Below are positions 54,401 through 64,000 of a DNA stretch of 64,000 nt, in pieces. The notes under the pieces were generated by a model. It was not told the DNA's origin, made no database searches, and saw only the letters and a program-made list of their open reading frames with translations. The position numbers and the translations under genes were made by a program. The stretch covers positions 84,090,447 through 84,154,446 of the forward strand of contig NC_134707.1 in assembly GCF_043290135.1 (NCBI RefSeq), read 5' to 3'. Source of the stretch: Rhipicephalus microplus (Eukaryota; Arthropoda; Arachnida; Ixodida; Ixodidae). Numbering within the stretch: the first letter of the stretch is position 1; each line of letters begins with the position of its first letter.

Positions 54401-54725
54401 GAAAGTAGTTTCAAAATAAAAAGAAACGTCATACTGCAGCTAGTTGTGCTACGTATTTATCAAGGTAAGGGTGCACGGTAATATTTTGCAATTCTTCAAT
54501 ACATACGGTATATTTGAAATTTAATAAGAGGCGCAGATTCTTAGCGAATGCACGGATGCGCAAAAAAAAGTGGCTGCCAACTCATTTTAACACCCGAGCA
54601 TGATGGCTGATTTATATCGCCAATTTCAATTTTGTGAGGCAAGTGTATCGCTGCCGTGGCGTTTTGGAAAGGCTGACTCATTATAGACTCGCTAAATTCT
54701 GTCCGGCACTGTGGTATCGTGCGGT
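51408..54725 (+). repeat. Tandem unit U11, hybrid of U9-type and U10-type
   Basis: From the gene to about 53680 it carries U9 diagnostic bases (for example TTGAGAAGG and AAGCCCAATAGG). From about 53808 it carries U10 diagnostic bases (TACAATCGC, GTGCGTGAGTG). The stem-loop is at 52918-52957 and the minus ORF at 53511-53981 spans the switch. Confidence 0.93.
51752..52219 (+). CDS. Acidic Ser/Asp-repeat protein, U11 copy
   Basis: 155 aa, intact and almost the same as U9 (SSSND, SSDASSS, RRLGD), but with Asp11 and DDSST rather than Asn11 and DDPST. All flanking signals are present. Confidence 0.75.
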   Translation: MPVNRAPTIDDLISQAQGKMQNTSSLLRYVLLAESLKIWVPCDDSSSNDSSSDASSSEYSWSDDSSTDDGADSAPAVSGAEVEVGNAEASTGSDTVCRVLPSVSDDDAGPPCKRRRLGDFPGEWRGDTDDLNTLEPRPGPSGFQDDSSEEDDGDV

Positions 54726-57700
54726 AAAAAAACCGGTTAGCTAGAAAAATATCTGATTTGGGGTTGAAAGGAAGCGTGCTACACTGACGACTGCATGAAC
54801 GTGTCGCGTGTGGTCGTTTGCTGCGTCAGCGCGACCGCAGCGCCAGCCTTTCCAGTGGTTGCCCTCACCAGAACTCGTTCGGCCAACCAGCTCTTGTTCC
54901 TACAGCGAGAGTGGGCCTCATTGGCGGGCGCTGTTGGTGACGTCACTGCTTGAGTGAAAGGAGAGAGAGACAAGAGCTCAGTCGGCTGCTGGCTTCGGCA
55001 TTGAACGCACGTGCGCTACGTTGGGAGAAAAAAAAGTATTGCTTCCCGTAAGTACACCGCTTTATCGTCATGGCCGTCAACCGTGCCCCGACTATTGACG
55101 ATCTTATTTCGCAGGCTCAAGGGAAGATGCAGAACACCTCGAGCCTGCTTCGCTACGTCTTGCTCGCGGAGAGTTTGAAGATATGGGTACCGAGTGACGA
55201 TTCCTCAAGTGACGATTCATCGAGCGATGACTCATCCAGTGAAGATTCATGGAGCGATGACTCGTCGACTGACGATGGTGCGGATTCGGCACCTGCTGTT
55301 TCTGGCGCTGGAGTCGAGGTAGGTAATGCAGAGGCGTCTACTGGATCTGATACCGTCTGTAGGGTTTTACCGTCTGTTTCAGATGACGACGCCGGACCGC
55401 CGTGCAAACGTCGCAGACTGGACGACTTCCATGGCGAGTGGCGAGGTGACCAGGACGATTTGAATACCCTAGAGCCCAGACCAGGACCAAGCGGCTTTCA
55501 GGACGACTCTTCGGAAGAAGACGACGGTGACGTCTAGCCAGTACGCGGGGCGCCCTTAGCCATTTGGTTGGACGTTGACTGGGAGGTATTTGAAAAGCCA
55601 CTTAAGATCCAGACCTTTCTTTTCTTTACGAAGTTTAGTGTTCTTTTGTTGCATGTCTTTGCATGATGCGTCTTTTGATCTGTGTTTGTAAATAACATGT
55701 ATTTCTTTTGGCACGAAAAGTTTTAATTAAACGATTAGTATTATTGTACATCGAGAATAAATATATACAGACGACATTATATAGGTACGACATTATCATC
55801 AAGAAACACTATAAAGAACACAGACTTGCGAGCTGCTAGATGGAGGCGTAAAGAGCATCATTTATGACATCAGATATACACTTAACACCAAAAAGTAAAA
55901 AAAAAGAGGTCAGGACCTGAGCTATTGAGATGAAGTCCCGACCACAAATAAAGAAAAAAAAACAGATTCAGATCTATAGAGGCGCCCTCCGCCTTTGTTC
56001 ATCTGCAAGGGGGGAGGGGGTGGGCGCATTCGACTCTACTATACTTATCTTCGAGTGGTCTCGCCACCTTCCCCGAGACGCCAGTAAGCTCACGTTGGTG
56101 CTCCGTTTTACAGTGAAAGCTGTGTATAACTTGAAAAATTCGTATAGTGGTGGTGTCACGAACGGTCTCCACTGGCTCTTTTATCAGTTAATCACTCGCA
56201 GAGTCGTATGCACGCCGTCGGCAGCGCTTTGGGTTATTCCCTTAACTTCTGCGCGATGGCAGAGGTTAAGGGAATGACGTTACCGTGCAGGAAACATTAG
56301 TCGCGGACAGTGCCCTATAGTTTAGCGGTACAGCATTTACGTTCCCCGGACGGGATGGTGGCGCCACCTATCAAAGTGTTTATGAGTAAGAAAAGTGAGA
56401 AGGATATTAAAACGAGATTATCAGCCTGTGTTACCGCGCGAAGTATTGTTACACGTTTATTTCATTAATAATGAAAGTAAATAAATAGGAACAACGCACC
56501 AAATGCGAAAAACTCCAGGTTTGCGATTTGTTTACATTGATGTTGTAGTTAGGCCTAAACACGTTAGAAATGGGCAGCTATCTCAGAGACTGCACCAACT
56601 TAATTGTATGCTCTGTCGTAGAAGCTAACTGAAGGCAAGCGAAGGCACTTTAAACAGTCGTTTGCTGCAAACAAAGTGAATCTTTCAACAACCACGTCAC
56701 CTCAAAGGGGGCATCCTAGAGCGCCACCATGTTTGACGTTAAATTGTGCACGTACAGTAAGTGGTACGGGTAACATATACGTATCTGCGCATGCACACTT
56801 CACGCTATCACGGTACGCCCGGGGTACACTAACTGTTTGATAGACAGTTATAGTAGGCGAGCGTGTTCGAGAGCTTCTCCTGTAACCTTCCACATGGGTG
56901 TGCCACGGACAACTCGAGAAGAATGCCGGAAGTGATAAGGTGAGACAGCTCGCATTCGGCGGGCTGATGCTGCAGTCCGGGCACAAAAACAAGCCCGGTA
57001 GGCCAAGTGCCGGCAGCAACTGCGTACGGATAATCCAGGAACCTTCGAAGCAAAGCTAAATTGCCAACGGGAATGCAGGTGCTGGTGACGGGCAGATCCT
57101 GCACACTATATACGCCGCCAAGTACAATCGCATTGTTAAACGTTTGTAACGTCGTTGCGCCGTCTGCGTGGTGCGTGAGTGTGGAAACCAAAGGGGTTTC
57201 ACCATGCTCTGCTCCCGCAGAGACTACATGCCCTTTTTGAGATGCCTTAACGTCAGATTTGCTCGGCATTTTAAACACTGGATTCTTTGTTTCGTACATA
57301 CGAAGAAATGGTGTGGTAAGATGTTCGCCGCTGGTTCTCGTTTTTTTCCCTTAAGCACACCGCTAAGGTATCAGATACAATCGCCACGTATACGCGGAAT
57401 TCTCCAGACTTTGTACGTAGTGCCCAAAAACACCTTGCGAGATTGCGTGCGCGAACTCTACAATAAGTGGATGCTAGGCTCTTATACGACGTCCACCGTC
57501 CCGCGACAGTTTTTGGTTGAGTGTCGTCAGCAAGGGAATCTTTCAAGGAAGATATGTTGCGCAAGTCTTTTCGCAAATGCTGCATCAGCAACGCATTGGA
57601 TGGAATGCAGGTCGATGCACTGAGGCACGTAACTATAAAGAGGAATAGACGTCGTCGCTCTCAAGTTTGAACAAGACTTAGTGACAGCACTTTGAGGCCT

Positions 57701-58043
57701 TCCGGCGTTTAACTAGGTGAAAGTAGTTTCAAAATAAAAAGAAACGTCATACTGCAGCTAGTTGTGCTACGTATTTATCAAGGTAAGGGTGCACGGTAAT
57801 ATTTTGCAATTCTTCAATACATACGGTATATTTGAAATTTAATAAGAGGCGCAGATTCTTAGCGAATGCACGGATGCGCAAAAAAAAGTGGCTGCCAACT
57901 CATTTTAACACCCGAGCATGATGGCTGATTTATATCGCCAATTTCAATTTTGTGAGGCAAGTGTATCGCTGCCGTGGCGTTTTGGAAAGGCTGACTCATT
58001 ATAGACTCGCTAAATTCTGTCCGGCACTGTGGTATCGTGCGGT
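54726..58043 (+). repeat. Tandem unit U12 (complete)
   Basis: Nearly identical to U13 over the full 3318 bp; only scattered single-base differences are visible. The stem-loop at 56236-56275 has loop GCGATG. The minus ORF is at 56829-57299. Confidence 0.95.
55070..55537 (+). CDS. Acidic Ser/Asp-repeat protein, U12 copy
   Basis: 155 aa, intact. Ala2, Asp11, Ser42 for Cys42, Asp for Tyr in the pentapeptide region (SSEDSW, removing the only aromatic interruption except Trp), His for Pro after the NLS-like patch (DDFHG) and GDQDD. The pentapeptide block is thus a more regular acidic repeat than in U1. This is the copy I compared with U1 for codon-level constraint. Confidence 0.78.
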   Translation: MAVNRAPTIDDLISQAQGKMQNTSSLLRYVLLAESLKIWVPSDDSSSDDSSSDDSSSEDSWSDDSSTDDGADSAPAVSGAGVEVGNAEASTGSDTVCRVLPSVSDDDAGPPCKRRRLDDFHGEWRGDQDDLNTLEPRPGPSGFQDDSSEEDDGDV

Positions 58044-61000
58044 AAAAAAACCGGTTAGCTAGAAAAATATCTGATTTGGGGTTGAAAGGAAGCGTGCTAC
58101 ACTGACGACTGCATGAACGTGTCGCGTGTGGTCGTTTGCTGCGTCAGCGCGACCGCAGCGCCAGCCTTTCCAGTGGTTGCCCTCACCAGAACTCGTTCGG
58201 CCAACCAGCTCTTGTTCCTACAGCGAGAGTGGGCCTCATTGGCGGGCGCTGTTGGTGACGTCACTGCTTGAGTGAAAGGAGAGAGAGACAAGAGCTCAGT
58301 CGGCTGCTGGCTTCGGCATTGAACGCACGTGCGCTACGTTGGGAGAAAAAAAAGTATTGCTTCCCGTAAGTACACCGCTTTATCGTCATGGCCGTCAACC
58401 GTGCCCCGACTATTGACGATCTTATTTCGCAGGCTCAAGGGAAGATGCAGAACACCTCGAGCCTGCTTCGCTACGTCTTGCTCGCGGAGAGTTTGAAGAT
58501 ATGGGTACCGAGTGACGATTCCTCAAGTGACGATTCATCGAGCGATGACTCATCCAGTGAAGATTCATGGAGCGATGACTCGTCGACTGACGATGGTGCG
58601 GATTCGGCACCTGCTGTTTCTGGCGCTGGAGTCGAGGTAGGTAATGCAGAGGCGTCTACTGGATCTGATACCGTCTGTAGGGTTTTACCGTCTGTTTCAG
58701 ATGACGACGCCGGACCGCCGTGCAAACGTCGCAGACTGGACGACTTCCATGGCGAGTGGCGAGGTGACCAGGACGATTTGAATACCCTAGAGCCCAGACC
58801 AGGACCAAGCGGCTTTCAGGACGACTCTTCGGAAGAAGACGACGGTGACGTCTAGCCAGTACGCGGGGCGCCCTTAGCCATTTGGTTGGACGTTGACTGG
58901 GAGGTATTTGAAAAGCCACTTAAGATCGAGACCTTTCTTTTCTTTACGAAGTTTAGTGTTCTTTTGTTGCATGTCTTTGCATGATGCGTCTTTTGATCTG
59001 TGTTTGTAAATAACATGTATTTCTTTTGGCGCGAAAAGTTTTAATTAAACGATTAGTATTATTGTACATCGAGAATAAATATATACAGACGACATTATAT
59101 AGGTACGACATTATCATCAAGAAACACTATAAAGAACACAGACTTGCGAGCTGCTAGATGGAGGCGTAAAGAGCATCATTTATGACATCAGATATACACT
59201 TAACACCAAAAAGTAAAAAAAAAGAGGTCAGGACCTGAGCTATTGAGATGAAGTCCCGACCACAAATAAAGAAAAAAAAACAGATTCAGATCTATAGAGG
59301 CGCCCTCCGCCTTTGTTCATCTGCAAGGGGGGAGGGGGTGGGCGCATTCGACTCTACTATACTTATCTTCGAGTGGTCTCGCCACCTTCCCCGAGACGCC
59401 AGTAAGCTCACGTTGGTGCTCCGTTTTACAGTGAAAGCTGTGTATAACTTGAAAAATTCGTATAGTGGTGGTGTCACGAACGGTCTCCACTGGCTCTTTT
59501 ATCAGTTAATCACTCGCAGAGTCGTATGCACGCCGTCGGCAGCGCTTTGGGTTATTCCCTTAACTTCTGCGCGATGGCAGAGGTTAAGGGAATGACGTTA
59601 CCGTGCAGGAAACATTAGTCGCGGACAGTGCCCTATAGTTTAGCGGTACAGCATTTACGTTCCCCGGACGGGATGGTGGCGCCACCTATCAAAGTGTTTA
59701 TGAGTAAGAAAAGTGAGAAGGATATTAAAACGAGATTATCAGCCTGTGTTACCGCGCGAAGTATTGTTACACGTTTATTTCATTAATAATGAAAGTAAAT
59801 AAATAGGAACAACGCACCAAATGCGAAAAACTCCAGGTTTGCGATTTGTTTACATTGATGTTGTAGTTAGGCCTAAACACGTTAGAAATGGGCAGCTATC
59901 TCAGAGACTGCACCAACTTAATTGTATGCTCTGTCGTAGAAGCTAACTGAAGGCAAGCGAAGGCACTTTAAACAGTCGTTTGCTGCAAACAAAGTGAATC
60001 TTTCAACAACCACGTCACCTCAAAGGGGGCATCCTAGAGCGCCACCATGTTTGACGTTAAATTGTGCACGTACAGTAAGTGGTACGGGTAACATATACGT
60101 ATCTGCGCATGCACACTTCACGCTATCACGGTACGCCCGGGGTACACTAACTGTTTGATAGACAGTTATAGTAGGCGAGCGTGTTCGAGAGCTTCTCCTG
60201 TAACCTTCCACATGGGTGTGCCACGGACAACTCGAGAAGAATGCCGGAAGTGATAAGGTGAGACAGCTCGCATTCGGCGGGCTGATGCTGCAGTCCGGGC
60301 ACAAAAACAAGCCCGGTAGGCCAAGTGCCGGCAGCAACTGCGTACGGATAATCCAGGAACCTTCGAAGCAAAGCTAAATTGCCAACGGGAATGCAGGTGC
60401 TGGTGACGGGCAGATCCTGCACACTATATACGCCGCCAAGTACATTCGCATTGTTAAACGTTTGTAACGTCGTTGCGCCGTCTGCGTGGTGCGTGAGTGT
60501 GGAAACCAAAGGGGTTTCACCATGCTCTGCTCCCGCAGAGACTACATGCCCTTTTTGAGATGCCTTAACGTCAGATTTGCTCGGCATTTTAAACACTGGA
60601 TTCTTTGTTTCGTACATACGAAGAAATGGTGTGGTAAGATGTTCGCCGCTGGTTCTCGTTTTTTTCCCTTAAGCACACCGCTAAGGTATCAGATACAATC
60701 GCGACGTATACGCGGAATTCTCCAGACTTTGTACGTAGTGCCCAAAAACACCTTGCGAGATTGCGTGCGCGAACTCTACAATAAGTGGATGCTAGGCTCT
60801 TATACGACGTCCACCGTCCCGCGACAGTTTTTGGTTGAGTGTCGTCAGCAAGGGAATCTTTCAAGGAAGATATGTTGCGCAAGTCTTTTCGCAAATGCTG
60901 CATCAGCAACGCATTGGATGGAATGCAGGTCGATGCACTGAGGCACGTAACGATAAAGAGGAATAGACGTCGTCGCTCTCAAGTTTGAACAAGACTTAGT

Positions 61001-61361
61001 GACAGCACTTTGAGGCCTTCCGGCGTTTAACTAGGTGAAAGTAGTTTCAAAATAAAAAGAAACGTCATATTGCAGCTAGTTGTGCTACGTATTTATCAAG
61101 GTACGGGTGCACGGTAATATTTTGCAATTCTTCAATACATATGGTATATTTGAAATCTAATAAGAGACGCAGATTCTTAGCGAATGCACGGATGCGCAAA
61201 AAAAAGTGGCTGCCAACTCATTCTAACACCCGAGCATGATGGCTGATTTGTTTCGCCAATTTCAATTTTGTGAGGCAAGTGTATCGCTGCCGTGGCGTTT
61301 TGGAAAGGCTGACTCATTATAGACTCGCTAAATTCTGTCCGGCACTGTTGTATCGTGCGGT
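58044..61361 (+). repeat. Tandem unit U13 (complete)
   Basis: Near-identical neighbour of U12, same 3318-bp length. The stem-loop is at 59554-59593 and the minus ORF at 60147-60617. Near its right end it begins to carry U14-type bases (for example ATTGCAGC at about 61067). Confidence 0.95.
58388..58855 (+). CDS. Acidic Ser/Asp-repeat protein, U13 copy
   Basis: 155 aa, same protein as U12. Flanking signals are all present. Confidence 0.77.
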   Translation: MAVNRAPTIDDLISQAQGKMQNTSSLLRYVLLAESLKIWVPSDDSSSDDSSSDDSSSEDSWSDDSSTDDGADSAPAVSGAGVEVGNAEASTGSDTVCRVLPSVSDDDAGPPCKRRRLDDFHGEWRGDQDDLNTLEPRPGPSGFQDDSSEEDDGDV

Positions 61362-64000
61362 AAAAAAAAACCGGTTAGCTAGAAAAATATCTGATTTGGG
61401 GTTGAAAGGAAGCGTGCTACACTGACGACTGCATGAACGTGTCGCGTGTGGTCGTTTGCTGCGTCAGCGCGACCGCAGCGCCAGCCTTTCCAGTGGTTGC
61501 CCTCACCAGAACTCGTTCGGCCAACCAGCTCCTGTTCCTACAGCGAGAGTGGGCCTCATTGGCGGGCGCTGTTGGTGACGTCACTGCTTGAGTGAAAGGA
61601 GAGAGAGACAAGAGCTCAGTCGGCTGCTGGCTTCGGCATTGAACGCACGTGCGCTACGTTGGCAGAAAAAAAAGTATTGCTTGCCGTAAGTACACCACTT
61701 TATCGTCATGGCCGTCAACCGTGCTCCGACTATTGACGATCTTATTTCGCAGGCTCAAGGGAAGATGCAGAACACCTCGAGCCTGCTTCGCTACGTCTTG
61801 CTCGCGGAGAGTTTGAAGATATGGGTCCGGAGGGACGATTCCTCAAGCGACGATTCATCGAGCGATGACTCGTCCAGTGAAGATTCATGGAGCGATGACT
61901 CGTCGACTGACGATGGTGCGGATTCGGCACCTGCTTTTTCTGGCGCTGGAGTCGAGGTAGGTAATGCAGAGGCGTATACTGGATCTGATACCGTCTGTAG
62001 GGTTTTACCGTCTGTTTCAGATGAGGACGCCGGACCGCCGTGCAAGCGTCACAGACTGGACGACTTCCATGGCGAGTGGCGAGGTGACAGGGACGATTTG
62101 AATACCCTAGAGCCCAGACCAGGACCAAGTGGCTTTCAGGACGACTCCTCGGAAGAAGACGACGGTGACGTCTAGCCAGTACGCGGGGCGCCCTTAGCCA
62201 TTTGGTTGGACGTTGACTGGGAGGTATTTGAAAAGCCACTTAAGATCCAGACCTTTCTTTTCTTTACGAAGTTTAGTGTTCTTTTGTTGCATGTCTTTGC
62301 ATGATGCGTCTTTTGATCTGTGTTTGTAAATAACAAGTATTTCTTTTGGCGCGAAAAGTTTTAAATAAACGATTAGGCCTATTGTACATCGAGAATAAAG
62401 ATATACAGACGACAATATATAGGTACGACATTATCCTCAAGAAACACTACAAAGAACACAGACTTGCGAACTGCTAGATGGAGGCGTAAAGAGCATCATT
62501 TATGACATCAGATATACACTTAACACCAAAAAGTAAAAAAAAGAGGTCAGGACCTGAGCTATTGAAATGAAGTCCCGACCACAAAAAAAGAAAAAAAAAC
62601 AGATTCAGAACTATAGAGGCGCCCTCCGCCTTTGTTCAGCTGGAAGGGGGGGGGGGATGGGCGCATTCGACTCTTGTATACTTATCGCCGAGTGGTCTCG
62701 CCACCTTCCCCGAGACGCCAGTAAGCTTACGTTGTTGCTCCGTTTTACAGTGAAAGCTGTGTATAACTTGAAAAAATCGTATAGTGGTGGTGTCACGAGC
62801 AGTCTCCACTGGCTCTTTTATCATTTAATCACTGGCAACGTCGTATGCACGCCGTCGGATGCGCTTTGGGTTATTCCCTTAACTTCTGCGCGATAGCAGA
62901 GGTTAAGGGAATGACGTTACCGTGCAGGAAACATTAGTCGCAGACAGTGCCCTATAGTTTAGCGGTACAGCATTTACGTTCCCCGGACAAGATGGTGGCG
63001 CCACCTATCAAAGTGTTTATGAGTAAGAAAAGTGAGAAGGATATTAAAACGAGATTATCAGCCTGTGTTACCGCGCGAAGTATTGTTACACGTTTACTTT
63101 ATTAATAATGAAAGTAAATAAATAGGAACAATGCACGAAATGCGAAAAACTCCAGGTTTCCGATTTGTTTACATTGATGTTGTAGTTAGGCCTAAACTCG
63201 TTAGAAATGGGCAGCTATCTCCGAGACTGCACCAACTTAATTGTATGCTCTGTCGTAGAAGCTAACTGAAGGCAAGCGAAGGCACTTTAAACAGTCGTTT
63301 GCTGCAAACAAAGTGAATCTTTCAACAACCACGTCACTTCTAAGGGGGCATCTTAGAGCGCCACCATGTTTGACGTTAAAAAGTGCACGTACAGTAAGCG
63401 GTACGGGTAACATATACGTATCTGCGCATGCACACTTCACGCTATCACGGTACGCCCGGGGTACACTAACTGTTTGATAGACAGTTATAGTAGGCGAGCG
63501 TGTTCGAGAGCTTCTCCTGTAACCTTCCACATGGGTGTGCCACGGACAACTCGAGAAGAATGCCGGAAGTGAGAAGGTGAGACAGCTCGCATTCGGCGGG
63601 CTGATGCTGCAGTCCGGGCACAAAAACAAGCCCGGTAGGCCAAGTGCCGGCAGCAACTGCGTACGGATAATCCAGGAACCTTCGAAGCAAAGCTAAATTG
63701 CCAACGGGAATGCAGGTGCTGGTGACGGGCAGATCCTGCACACTATCTACGCCGCCAAGTACATTCGCATTGTTAAACGTTTGTAACGTCGTTGCGCCGT
63801 CTGCGTGGTGCTTGAGTGTGGAAACCAAAGGGGTTTCACCATGCTCTGCTCCCGCAGAGACTACATGCCCTTTTTGAGATGCCTTAACGTCAGATTTACT
63901 CGGCATTTTAAACACTGGATTCTTTGTTTCGTACATACGAAGAAATGGTGTGGTAAGATGTTCGCCGCTGGTTCTCGTTTTTTTCCCCTAAGCCAGCGCT
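61362..64000 (+). repeat. Tandem unit U14, cut by the window edge
   Basis: The unit runs off the right edge, so the array continues. It is more diverged than its neighbours, with changes in the donor flank (TTGCCGTAAGT) and a longer G-run near 62646. The stem-loop is at 62873-62912 and the minus ORF at 63466-63936. Confidence 0.93.
61708..62175 (+). CDS. Acidic Ser/Asp-repeat protein, U14 copy
   Basis: 155 aa, intact. Arg-Arg replaces Pro-Cys before the acidic block (WVRRDD), Val is Phe in PAFSG, and the NLS-like patch is KRHR. It shares EAYTG, KRHR and GDRDD with U3, 50 kb away, indicating an older sequence class kept at separate places in the array. Confidence 0.72.
   Translation: MAVNRAPTIDDLISQAQGKMQNTSSLLRYVLLAESLKIWVRRDDSSSDDSSSDDSSSEDSWSDDSSTDDGADSAPAFSGAGVEVGNAEAYTGSDTVCRVLPSVSDEDAGPPCKRHRLDDFHGEWRGDRDDLNTLEPRPGPSGFQDDSSEEDDGDV

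Overview
The window looks like eukaryotic, most likely arthropod, nuclear DNA. It contains a head-to-tail tandem array of a unit of about 3.32 kb, interrupted by three copies of one non-LTR retrotransposon (LINE). The arthropod call rests on a TCAGTC-type initiator with a DPE-like heptamer at the correct spacing, AATAAA poly(A) signals, intron-like GTAAGT...CAG signals and an EN-RT-RNase H LINE of the I/LOA/R1 type. A chelicerate such as a tick is possible but is a weak guess. There is no bacterial gene organisation, rRNA, confident tRNA or CRISPR.

Layout. Units are phased here on an A-run followed by CCGGTTAGC. U1 is 1-3322. U2 is 3323-4360, cut off by LINE copy 1. LINE copy 1 (+ strand, 5'-truncated) is 4361-10158. 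U3, which lacks its first ~255 bp, is 10159-13223. U4 is 13224-16545, U5 16546-19869, U6 19870-23191, U7 23192-27186 (carrying a 666-bp insertion), and U8 27187-30507. U9 is split into 30508-30593 and 44858-48095. Inside it lie LINE copy 2 (- strand, 30594-37742) and LINE copy 3 (- strand, 37763-44857), separated by 20 bp of unit sequence. U10 is 48096-51407, U11 51408-54725, U12 54726-58043, U13 58044-61361, and U14 61362-64000 (cut by the window edge).

Each complete unit holds one convincing gene on the + strand. Its product is a 155-aa (or 136-aa if a predicted small intron is removed) acidic Ser/Asp-repeat protein with a KRRR nuclear-localisation-like patch; I recognise no family. Upstream is a perfect TGACGTCA site, an initiator and a DPE-like element, and AATAAA lies about 220 bp after the stop. 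The remaining ~2.3 kb is spacer. It contains a conserved 17-bp stem-loop and overlapping minus-strand ORFs (156 and 106 aa). When I compared U1 with U12 by eye, the + ORF showed 11 synonymous and 8 nonsynonymous nucleotide changes, as expected under purifying selection. The minus 156-aa ORF showed 3 and 13, as expected for neutral drift. I therefore regard the + gene as real and the minus ORFs as doubtful.

The LINE is about 7.1 kb full length. It has a ~1.2-kb 5' UTR, ORF1 (664 aa, three zinc knuckles), ORF2 (about 1243 aa: endonuclease, RT, RNase H, C-terminal zinc motif) and a ~200-bp 3' UTR ending in ACC repeats. Copy 3 has both ORFs open and a 10-bp target duplication. Copy 2 has two frameshifts in ORF2. 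Copy 1 is 5'-truncated with a broken ORF1. The array shows active turnover: a hybrid unit (U11), near-identical neighbours (U12/U13), a pseudogene copy (U10) and a copy that lost its poly(A) signal (U2).
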